Assembly (NCBI GenBank): GCA_009918225.1 | Contig: RGEP01000022.1 | Coordinates: forward strand, 1-14,661 | DNA from: Betaproteobacteria bacterium | Lineage (GTDB): Bacteria; Pseudomonadota; Gammaproteobacteria; Burkholderiales; Burkholderiaceae_C | Direction of reading: 5' to 3' | DNA: 14,661 nt | In this document: in pieces, positions 8,351 through 14,661 of the stretch | Numbering within the stretch: the first letter of the stretch is position 1 | Layout: the number at the start of each line of letters is the position of its first letter | The notes under the pieces: generated by a model | The model's database searches: none | Told to the model about the DNA's origin: nothing | The model's input: only the letters and a program-made list of their open reading frames with translations | Made by a program: the position numbers and the translations under genes

Positions 8351-10939
8351 TCACCAGTCCTCTTTGACCGCACGAACGGCATCGGCCGACACCGCCGCAC
8401 GCGCACTGATGGCCGCAGTGATGCTGCCTGCCACGACCACGGCTGCACAAAGTACCAACAGACGGGGCCAGGGCGCCACCCAGTCCATGGTCCAGTGAAA
8501 GCTCTGCGGGTTGACCACGTGTACCAGCACCGCACTGACGGCCAGGCCCAACAGCAGGCCCGCCACGGCGCCGGCGGCGGTCCAGGCGGCGCCCTCGGCT
8601 GCGACGATGGTCACGATCTGTCGGCGGGTAAGCCCCAAATGGGTCAACAGGCCGAACTCCTTGCGCCGTGCCAGCACTTGTGCCGAGAAGCTGGCGGCGA
8701 TGCCAAAGAGCCCAATGCCAATGGCCAGCGCCTGGAGGTAATAGGTCACCGCAAAGCTGCGGTCAAAGATCCGCATGGACACGGCACGAATCTGTGAGGG
8801 GACTGCGAACTCGATCAGGGCCGAGTGTCCGACCAGGGCCCTTAGCGCGCTTTGCACCGGCTCCACGTCCGTATCGGCGCGCAGGCTGATGGCCAAGTCG
8901 TTGACGCGAAGGTCACCGCTGAGTCCTTGGTAGTCTCCCAGGTCGACGGCCACCGCACCAAACTGCCTTGCATAGTCGCGCCACACGCCCATCACGAAGA
9001 CCCGCAGCACCACCGGCGTCTGTCCGCCGGCCAGGGGCAGTTCGAGAGTGGTGCCGGGCTTGGCTCCATAGAGCATGTCCATGGCCTCGGTCACATAGCC
9101 GGGGACCAGCTCAGGGCCATAAGTGGCCTTTGCTTCCTGCAGCGCCCGTTGCGGCAGCACGGGCCCGACCATGGGCAGCACCTGGTCTGCCCGTCGTCCC
9201 TGCAGGGCAGGCTCGTTCAAGGGCCGTGCCACCAAGCTGACCGCGGGCCGGGCGGGGTCCAGCACCACAGACCGTATACGGGCAGCCTCCACGCGCGCAA
9301 CCCCCGCCAGCTCCGCGGCCGCCCGAACAAAGTCGGTGGGCAAAAAAGCCCCATCGCTCGCAGCGCTGCTGGTGGCCGTGCGGGCGTATAGGTCGGATGG
9401 AAGCACCTGCTCCAGCCACTGCGATACCCCTGTGCGGAAGCTGGCGACCATCACCGTCAGGGCCACGGCCAAGCTCAGGCTGGCCACCACACCGGCGACG
9501 GCCACGGTGGCCGCCTGTCGTTCATGTCGCGCGCGACCCAGGGCCAACATGGCGTGTACATCCTCACTCGGGTTCAGCCGTTGCAGCAGCAACTGCACCA
9601 CCACCGGCACGCAGGCAATGCCACCCAGCAGCAAGCAGGCCACGCCCGCATAGGCGCCCAGGGCCAAGCCCTGCCAGGCAGGCAACATGGCCAATGCGGC
9701 CCCCAGGACCACCAATACGGGTCCAGTGGACGCCGGCAGACTGCGTTGTGGCGTGCCTCCCAGTCCCTTGAGGGCCTGGGCCACGGCCAAACCCTGAGCC
9801 TGCCGGGCCGGTGCCCAGCCGCCCAACAGTGCGGCCATCAGCCCCAAACCGGCGAAGACCATGGCGGCCGGCAGCGACAGCTTCAAACTTGGTGCGATGC
9901 CCGGGAAGTAGCCGCCTCCCAAGTCGCCCGCCAGCCAATGCAGAGCCCAAGCCGCTGCCCCGGCGCCCAGCATCAAACCCAAGAGGCTGCCGATCACGCC
10001 CAAGACCAAGGACTCTGACAGCACCAAGCCCAAGCGCTGCCGGCCTGATAGTCCCATCACCCCCAGCAGCGCCAGAGAGGGTGTGCGCTGGGCCACCGAC
10101 AGCGCTTGCACGGAAAACACCAAGAATGCCCCCACAAACAGGGCCACCAGGGCCAAGACGGTGAGGTTGACGCGGTAGGCGCGCGAAGCGGTGGACACGC
10201 GTTGGGTCCCTTCGTCTGGGGCCTGCAGGCGTGCGCCTTGAGGCCACCAAGGCTGCGTGCGCCATTGCGCCTGCAGCGACTCCAAGTTCTGGCCGGGCTG
10301 CAGCCGCAGCTCCACTCGGCTGATACGACCGATGGCCTGGAATCGCTCTTGCACGCCTGCGATATCCATGACGGCCAAGGGCGCGCCACCGGCGGCTACC
10401 GTACCGCTCAATGTCAAGGCCTGAAGCTCCAGTCCAGCCTGGACCTTCAAGGTATGGCCCACGTTGACCTGCAAGGCTTGAAGGGCCGATGAATTGAGAA
10501 ACAGCTTGCTCGGATCCAGAAAGCCGCTGCGTTGCAAGCCTTCGCCAGCCTGGCGAGGCAGCAGTTCAGGGGCCACAGCCCCAAGGGTCAAGGCGTCCAC
10601 GCCCAGCACCTTCAAGGCCCGCCGCTGGCCTTGTGCATCCAGCGCATAGCTGTCCACGTCCAGCACTGGGCTGGCCGCCGCGACACCGTCTTGCAACTGC
10701 AGTGCATCCCAGACGCGGTCGTCGCAGAACTGGGGGCATTGCAGCGCGCCGTCGGACTGACCCGTTGCGCTGCGCACGGCCGAAGAGAACTCATGGAGTG
10801 CCGATTCGTTGATGAGGTGCACCGAGAAGGCCAGGGCCACGCCCAAGGCCACCGCCAGCAGGCCCACACCCTGCCGCCAGGGGTGCAGCCGCCATTCCCG
10901 CAGGCTCAGTTCCCACAAAAGGGTCCACAGCAGCCTCAT
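8351..10939 (-). CDS. ABC transporter permease, FtsX family (YbbP-like, ten segments)
   Basis: This 862-residue inner-membrane protein has the double-FtsX plan. One membrane segment at about 24-45 precedes a first periplasmic domain (46-255). Segments follow near 258-280, 303-330, 355-376, 405-420, 428-450 and 475-500. A second periplasmic domain covers about 501-725, and a final set lies near 730-755, 778-805 and 824-848. The last part contains ARRKEFGLLTHLGLTRRQI (757-775), the cytoplasmic coupling motif of FtsX permeases. Size and topology resemble YbbP of the YbbA-YbbP pair, a mechanotransmission-type exporter. Cys68 and Cys72 in the first periplasmic domain may form a disulfide. The ATG before RLLWTLLW is preferred, 25 bp after the ATPase stop; an in-frame TTG at 10978 would overlap the ATPase end by 14 bases. 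It pairs with the ATPase upstream and the lipocalin-like protein downstream. Confidence 0.9.
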   Translation of the reverse strand: MRLLWTLLWELSLREWRLHPWRQGVGLLAVALGVALAFSVHLINESALHEFSSAVRSATGQSDGALQCPQFCDDRVWDALQLQDGVAAASPVLDVDSYALDAQGQRRALKVLGVDALTLGAVAPELLPRQAGEGLQRSGFLDPSKLFLNSSALQALQVNVGHTLKVQAGLELQALTLSGTVAAGGAPLAVMDIAGVQERFQAIGRISRVELRLQPGQNLESLQAQWRTQPWWPQGARLQAPDEGTQRVSTASRAYRVNLTVLALVALFVGAFLVFSVQALSVAQRTPSLALLGVMGLSGRQRLGLVLSESLVLGVIGSLLGLMLGAGAAAWALHWLAGDLGGGYFPGIAPSLKLSLPAAMVFAGLGLMAALLGGWAPARQAQGLAVAQALKGLGGTPQRSLPASTGPVLVVLGAALAMLPAWQGLALGAYAGVACLLLGGIACVPVVVQLLLQRLNPSEDVHAMLALGRARHERQAATVAVAGVVASLSLAVALTVMVASFRTGVSQWLEQVLPSDLYARTATSSAASDGAFLPTDFVRAAAELAGVARVEAARIRSVVLDPARPAVSLVARPLNEPALQGRRADQVLPMVGPVLPQRALQEAKATYGPELVPGYVTEAMDMLYGAKPGTTLELPLAGGQTPVVLRVFVMGVWRDYARQFGAVAVDLGDYQGLSGDLRVNDLAISLRADTDVEPVQSALRALVGHSALIEFAVPSQIRAVSMRIFDRSFAVTYYLQALAIGIGLFGIAASFSAQVLARRKEFGLLTHLGLTRRQIVTIVAAEGAAWTAAGAVAGLLLGLAVSAVLVHVVNPQSFHWTMDWVAPWPRLLVLCAAVVVAGSITAAISARAAVSADAVRAVKEDW
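8358..8363 (-). promoter_or_regulatory. Shine-Dalgarno (AGAGGA) of the lipocalin-like gene
   Basis: AGAGGA on the minus strand lies 8 bases before the ATG at 8349, inside the last codons of the permease gene. It selects this start over the longer open frame and implies coupled translation of permease and lipocalin. Confidence 0.65.
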
Positions 10940-10964
10940 GGTGTGGCCGGTGGCAGCGGGTCCA

Positions 10965-11621
10965 TCAGGCCGGGCCAATGCCGGTTGCGCGCAGCTGCAG
11001 CACGCGGTCGGCTGCGCTGGCGGCGGCGCGGGAGTGGGTCACCAAGACGCAGGCCGCACGCAGGTCGTGCACCTGGCGGCGCAGCAAATCGATGATGCGC
11101 TCGGCCGTATCGGGGTCCAGGTTGCCGGTGGGCTCATCAGCCAGCAAGAGGGAAGGCCGGTGCACCAAGGCACGGGCCATGGCCACGCGCTGCAGTTGCC
11201 CACCCGACAGGGTTCGGGGCGCACGGGCCTCAAAGCCCTCCAGCCCCACAGCCTGCAGCATCGACTGCACTCGGGCCTCGCGCTCGCGGCGGGGCACTTC
11301 CAGAAGCATGAGGGGCAGGGCCACGTTTTGCGCCACGCTCAGATGGGGCAGCACATGGAAAGCCTGAAACACAAATCCCACCTCGCGACGCCTCCAGTGC
11401 GCCAACGCGGCTTCATCCAACTGCAAGACCGGCGTGTGGGCCAATTCGACCTGGCCTTCCTGCACCGTGTCCAGGCCGGCCAAGCCATTGAGCAGGGTGG
11501 ACTTGCCCACGCCCGACTCGCCCAGAACCGCGACCAACTCGCCAGGGGCCACGGCGAAAGACACCCCGCGAAACACCCAGTCCTCGGCATATCGCTTGCC
11601 CAAACCGTGTACCTTCAGCAT
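10965..11621 (-). CDS. ABC transporter ATP-binding protein (FtsX-partner type, LolD/YbbA-like)
   Basis: The 218-residue protein is a complete ABC ATPase of the LolD/MacB/YbbA group that powers FtsX-type permeases. Walker A GESGVGKST is at 34-42, the Q-loop Gln at 86, the LSGGQLQRVAMARAL signature at 138-152, Walker B LLLADEPT at 158-165 with the family-typical PTGNLD, and the switch His at 196. The start before LKVHGLGKRY is fixed by a GGAGG Shine-Dalgarno 6 bases upstream and overlaps the end of miaA by 7 bases. The open frame reaches further upstream but only inside miaA. It is followed by the large FtsX permease and the exported lipocalin-like protein, and together these should form one envelope ABC system. 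LolD itself is unlikely, since LolD works with LolC/LolE rather than one 10-segment permease. Confidence 0.93.
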   Translation of the reverse strand: MLKVHGLGKRYAEDWVFRGVSFAVAPGELVAVLGESGVGKSTLLNGLAGLDTVQEGQVELAHTPVLQLDEAALAHWRRREVGFVFQAFHVLPHLSVAQNVALPLMLLEVPRREREARVQSMLQAVGLEGFEARAPRTLSGGQLQRVAMARALVHRPSLLLADEPTGNLDPDTAERIIDLLRRQVHDLRAACVLVTHSRAAASAADRVLQLRATGIGPA

Positions 11622-12610
11622 GGCACGCCTCCGTGCGCGGCGACCAGGCGCACCACTGCATCCGCCGTGGCGGGGTCCTGGGCATCCAGAACCTGCCGGC
11701 TGGGCATGCTGCGCAGCCAAGTCAGCTGGCGCTTGGCCAATTGGCGCGTGGCTGCCACACCGGTTTCGAGTACGGCCTGCCGAAGCGCTTGGCCCTGCAG
11801 CCCGGCCTCTAGGGCTTCCCAGGCCTGACGGTAGCCAACGCAGCGCATCGAGGGCAGATCAGGGTGGAGGTCTCCGCGCGCGCGCAGGGTCTGCATTTCA
11901 TCCAAAAAACCCTCATCGAGCATGTAGTCAAAGCGCAAGGCGATGCGTTCATGCAGCCAGGCGCGCTCGCGCGGCTCCAGGCTGATGAGGGCGCATGGCT
12001 GCAGACCACCCGATGCGCTGGCCGCGGTGTGGAAGCTGGACAAGGGGCGCCCGGTTTGTCGCCACACTTCCAGTGCACGCTGGATGCGCTGGGCGTCATT
12101 GGGCTTGAGCCGCTCAGCTGTGATGGGGTCCACCACGCGAAGCTCCTCGTGAAGGGCAGGCCAGCCTCGGCTGCGCCCTTCGGCAATCAAGGCGTCTCGA
12201 ACCGAAGGGTCGGTGCTGGGCATGGCGTCCAGGCCGTCCATGAGGGCCTTGAGGTACAGCATGGTGCCCCCAAGCAACAGCGGCAGGCGTCCGCGTGCGT
12301 TGATGTCACGAATCAATTGGCGGGCATCGCTGGCAAATCGCGCAGCCGAATACCGATCGGTCGGCTCCATCAGGTCGATCAGGTGATGCGGGATCTGCTC
12401 GCGCTGCCGCGCAGTGGGCTTGGCCGTGCCGATGTCCATTCCACGGTAAACCAAGGCAGAGTCAACGCTGACGATTTCCACCGCGAGCTTGTGCGCCACC
12501 ATGAGGCCGATACCGCTTTTGCCACTGGCGGTGGGGCCCACCAAACCGACCCACCGGTTCAAGGGATCCTCCTCGGGAGCGCGGGCAAGTGGCTCAGGCG
12601 AAGCGCTCAT
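11615..12610 (-). CDS. miaA: tRNA dimethylallyltransferase
   Basis: The 331-residue protein is MiaA, which adds the dimethylallyl group to N6 of adenosine 37 in tRNAs reading codons that begin with U. It has the P-loop GPTASGKS at 25-32, SVDSALVYRGMDIGTAKP at 48-65 with the catalytic-site Asp50-Ser51, HHLIDL at 75-80, LLGGTMLYLKAL at 112-123, NDAQRIQRALEV at 171-182, and the late SMRCVGYRQ motif. Length is slightly above the usual 300-320 because of a loose N-terminus. The ATG before SASPEP overlaps the upstream pseudouridine synthase gene by 17 bases. No good Shine-Dalgarno is present, so coupled translation is likely. Its stop overlaps the ABC ATPase start by 7 bases. It appears intact. Confidence 0.96.
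   Translation of the reverse strand: MSASPEPLARAPEEDPLNRWVGLVGPTASGKSGIGLMVAHKLAVEIVSVDSALVYRGMDIGTAKPTARQREQIPHHLIDLMEPTDRYSAARFASDARQLIRDINARGRLPLLLGGTMLYLKALMDGLDAMPSTDPSVRDALIAEGRSRGWPALHEELRVVDPITAERLKPNDAQRIQRALEVWRQTGRPLSSFHTAASASGGLQPCALISLEPRERAWLHERIALRFDYMLDEGFLDEMQTLRARGDLHPDLPSMRCVGYRQAWEALEAGLQGQALRQAVLETGVAATRQLAKRQLTWLRSMPSRQVLDAQDPATADAVVRLVAAHGGVPC
11628..11632 (-). promoter_or_regulatory. Shine-Dalgarno (GGAGG) of the ABC ATPase gene
   Basis: GGAGG on the minus strand lies 6 bases before the ATG at 11621, inside the end of miaA. It decides the ATPase start and indicates efficient initiation despite the overlap with miaA. Confidence 0.75.
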
Positions 12611-13376
12611 GCGGACCCAAATACCGCCATTGGCCAGGCGGCAGCTGGCCCAACACCACACTGCCAATGCGAACCCGCTTGAGGCCCAAGACGTCCAGGC
12701 CCACCAACTCGCACATGCGGCGAATCTGGCGCTTACGCCCCTCGCGCAGCACAAAGCGCAACTGGTCTTCGTTCTGCCAGCTCACCTTGGCAGGCTTGAG
12801 CCGCACACCGTCTAGGCTCAGACCCTGCTGCAACCGCGCCAATCCCTCGGCGGGCAAACGCCCACCACCGCGAAAGGCCACACGGACCAAGTATTCCTTC
12901 TCGACCAGTGAATCCTCGCCAATCAACTGCTTGGCCACACGCCCGTCCTGAGTGAGCACCAGCAAGCCAGTGGAGTCGATATCCAGGCGTCCTGCAGGAG
13001 CCAGGTGGCGCAGATGACCCGGATGAAAGCGCAGGGGGCCCCGGTCTTCAGGCCACCGGTTTTGGGCCTGGACCAAAGAGACTGCCGGCGGGTAGCCGTC
13101 CTCGGCCTGCCCGCTGACAAATCCGATGGGCTTGTGCAGCAACACGGTGACCCGTTGGGCCTGTTGCTGCCTCGCAGCGGGGTCTACTTCGATGCGCGCA
13201 TCGGGCTTCACCCGTTGACCCAGGACGGCCATTTGGCCGTTGACCTTGACCCAACCGGCTTCAATCCATTCGTCGGCTTCGCGTCGCGAAGCCAAGCCCA
13301 GCGCGGTCATGCGCTTGGACAGTCGCTCGCCGTCAGGGTGGGGGGCAGCAGGCGCGCCAGGCGGCGGTTTAATCAT
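12594..13376 (-). CDS. rRNA pseudouridine synthase, RsuA/RluF-like
   Basis: The 260-residue protein belongs to the RsuA/RluB/RluE/RluF pseudouridine synthases, which isomerise specific uridines in ribosomal RNA. An S4 RNA-binding domain covers about 18-65 (RLSKRMTALGLASRREADEW onward). The catalytic motif AGRLDIDSTGLL is at 128-139 with Asp132, EKEYLVRV lies just after it, and GRKRQIRRMCELVG is near the C-terminus. The form of that last motif and the GQWRYL ending are closest to RluF (23S rRNA), but target position cannot be assigned from sequence, so no symbol is given. The start ATG lies 6 bp after the mutL stop, with a GGGGA stretch upstream as a weak ribosome site. The gene overlaps miaA by 17 bases. 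Confidence 0.92.
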   Translation of the reverse strand: MIKPPPGAPAAPHPDGERLSKRMTALGLASRREADEWIEAGWVKVNGQMAVLGQRVKPDARIEVDPAARQQQAQRVTVLLHKPIGFVSGQAEDGYPPAVSLVQAQNRWPEDRGPLRFHPGHLRHLAPAGRLDIDSTGLLVLTQDGRVAKQLIGEDSLVEKEYLVRVAFRGGGRLPAEGLARLQQGLSLDGVRLKPAKVSWQNEDQLRFVLREGRKRQIRRMCELVGLDVLGLKRVRIGSVVLGQLPPGQWRYLGPHERFA

Positions 13377-13382
13377 GATGGG

Positions 13383-14661
13383 TCAGCGTCCCCGCAAAAA
13401 AAGCTGGTCCAGTTCCCGCAGGCTGATGGGGCGCCAGGTCGGCCGGCCGTGGTTGCACTGGTCCGAGCGCTCGGTGCGTTCCATATCTCGCAACAAGGCG
13501 TTCATCTCCGGGTGGGTCAGCGCACGGTTGGCACGCACGGCGCCGTGGCAGGCCATGGAGGCCAGAAGATCGTCGCGGGTGCGGCTCACCGTGCGGCTGG
13601 CTCCCCATTGCGCCAGGTCGGCCAGCACGCTGCGCGCCAAGGCCACGGGGTCGGCCTGGGGCAGCGCTGCAGGCCGGCTGCGCACGGCCAGGGTGGAGGG
13701 CCCCAAAGGAGAGAGGTCCAGCCCCAGTTGCTCCAGGTCGCTCGCATGGTCTTGTGCCGTGGCCATCTCGGTGGGCGTGGCGGCAAAGCTGGCGGGAATG
13801 AGCAGCACCTGCGCGGCCAAGGCCCCACCGCGCGCAGCGTCGTCCGCCTTGAGCTTTTCATAGACGATGCGTTCGTGTGCGGCGTGCATGTCCACCACCA
13901 CCAGGCCCTGGCGGTTTTGCGCCAGGATGTACACCCCGTGCAGCTGCGCCAGTGCCCGGCCCAGTGGCCAATCTTCCTCCTGTGCGTCGGGGGCAGTACC
14001 CCTCGGACCTTCGAGACTCTGGGGGTTCGCGCCCTGCCCGACATTCTCGACATTCCCAGGGTTCCCGACATTCGCAACGTTTGCGGTATTGGCAACATCG
14101 GCCGGCCCTGCCGGGCTGTACAAGGCTCGTGCGTTTTGCAGGACCAAGCGTCGGTTGCCAGGCACCACTCGAGAGGTTCAGCGGGGCATGGTGGCCTGTA
14201 CCCTGCGCCGCACGCGGAGCCGACAACGCCGACTCCAAGGCCTGCTGCACCACTTGGTGCACCGCACGTCCGTCGCGAAACCGCACCTCCGTCTTGGCCG
14301 GGTGTACGTTCACATCCACCAGGTCTGGCGGGATTTCCAGAAACAGCACGCAGGACGGTTGTCGTTGGCCGTGCAGCACATCTTCGTAGGCTGCCCGCAG
14401 CGCATGGCTGATGAGTTTGTCCCGCACATAGCGGCCGTTGACGAAGACGTGCTGCTGGTCGGCACGGGCGCGGGCCACATCCGGCAATCCGGCGCGCCCG
14501 GTCAAGCGGGCGGGTCCAGCTTCGGCCTGAACGGGCAGGCTGGCCCCGTAAAACTCTTCTCCAAGAACCTCGCGGATGCGGCGCTGGCGAGCAGCCTGGC
14601 TCGTGGCCGACTCTTCGATCAGCGGGGGTACCCGCCACTGTTGAAGCAACTTGCCTTCGTG
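13383..14661 (-). pseudogene. mutL: mutL, 5'-partial and frameshifted in the linker (DNA mismatch repair)
   Basis: Two frames together give most of MutL, the ATPase that couples mismatch recognition to strand incision. From the window edge (14661) to about 14180 one frame carries the transducer domain, starting HEGKLLQQW and including DQQHVFVNGRYVRDKL and NVHPAKTEVRF (14278-14310). From 14168 down to the stop at 13383 a different frame carries the C-terminal dimerisation domain, from EEDWPLGRALAQLHGVYIL onward, ending ELDQLFLRGR. The downstream frame has a TGA at 14178-14180, so the switch must lie between about 13985 and 14177, in the variable linker. One extra base (or two missing) explains it. 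The C-terminus retains metal-binding endonuclease motifs: DMHAAHERIVYE (13857-13892), ACHGAVRAN and CNHGRPTWRP. The first roughly 180 residues lie outside the window. A sequencing error is as likely as a true mutation. Confidence 0.88.
14037..14099 (-). repeat. Seven-copy 9-bp tandem repeat in the mutL linker
   Basis: On the minus strand seven imperfect 9-base units run head to tail: GATGTTGCC, AATACCGCA, AACGTTGCG, AATGTCGGG, AACCCTGGG, AATGTCGAG, AATGTCGGG. The consensus AATGTCGGG reads Asn-Val-Gly in the frame of the MutL C-terminal domain, giving a low-complexity Asn-Val-X linker. Units of 9 keep the frame when copy number changes, so the repeat itself does not explain the frameshift found in the same linker. 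Confidence 0.8.

Noticed and set aside
8350..8535. N-terminal extension of the lipocalin-like protein into the permease gene
   Set aside because: The extension is an out-of-frame reading of the permease C-terminus. The ATG at 8349 has a good ribosome site and a plausible signal peptide.
11622..11720. N-terminal extension of the ABC ATPase into miaA
   Set aside because: The GGAGG site 6 bases before the ATG at 11621 and the normal ABC ATPase beginning (LKVHGLGKRY) support the shorter form.
12611..12754. N-terminal extension of miaA into the pseudouridine synthase gene
   Set aside because: The added residues are Trp/Cys-rich out-of-frame sequence with no MiaA similarity. The P-loop sits at the usual distance from the ATG at 12610.
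13858..14177. A Cys/Arg-rich C-terminal extension of the upstream mutL frame as a real domain
   Set aside because: The residues come from reading the linker repeat and the conserved C-terminal domain in the wrong frame; the conserved MutL motifs are in the other frame.
13005..14411. A 468-codon open frame on the plus strand opposite mutL and the pseudouridine synthase
   Set aside because: No recognisable domain, and both overlapped minus-strand genes carry strong family motifs. It is an antisense shadow.

Overview
The window is a dense, GC-rich bacterial chromosome segment. Gene content and protein style (a MutL with an endonuclease-type C-terminus, an NtrC end next to exonuclease III, a MiaA/RluF-like/MutL cluster) point to a betaproteobacterium, probably Burkholderiales and Comamonadaceae-like. 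The placement comes from recognised protein families, not from a database search.

Layout. Positions 1-158 (+) hold the last 51 codons of a NtrC-type regulator. Everything else is on the minus strand, so transcription runs from right to left: mutL (entering from beyond the right edge, with its reading frame broken), an RluF/RsuA-type pseudouridine synthase, miaA, an ABC ATPase, a large FtsX-type permease, a secreted AttH/CrtC-type lipocalin-like protein, then a 71-bp gap. After the gap come an MsbA-related ABC exporter joined in frame to thymidylate synthase (thyA), an EamA/DMT transporter, folA, a serine carypeptidase-like S10 protein (serine carboxypeptidase family), a His-rich DUF4337 membrane protein, and exodeoxyribonuclease III (xth), which converges on ntrC. 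No gene-free stretch exceeds 300 bases. I see no tRNA, rRNA, CRISPR array, insertion sequence, prophage or convincing terminator.

How the genes fit together. The right half looks like one compact transcription unit: the six genes overlap or nearly touch (6-bp gap, 17-bp overlap, 7-bp overlap, about 25-bp gap, 1-bp gap). It carries mismatch repair, rRNA and tRNA modification, and a three-part envelope system made of ATPase, 10-segment permease and exported lipocalin. The left half centres on the thymidylate cycle: ThyA makes dTMP and dihydrofolate, and FolA recycles the dihydrofolate. A DMT transporter lies between them and shares an ATGA stop/start with folA.

The two most unusual features are sequence-level. 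First, the ABC exporter stops immediately after its LSGGQ signature region, before Walker B, and runs without a stop into a complete ThyA, giving a 786-residue predicted fusion. Second, mutL changes frame inside its interdomain linker, beside a seven-copy 9-bp tandem repeat. Each could be real biology or a sequencing/assembly error, and each can be tested directly.
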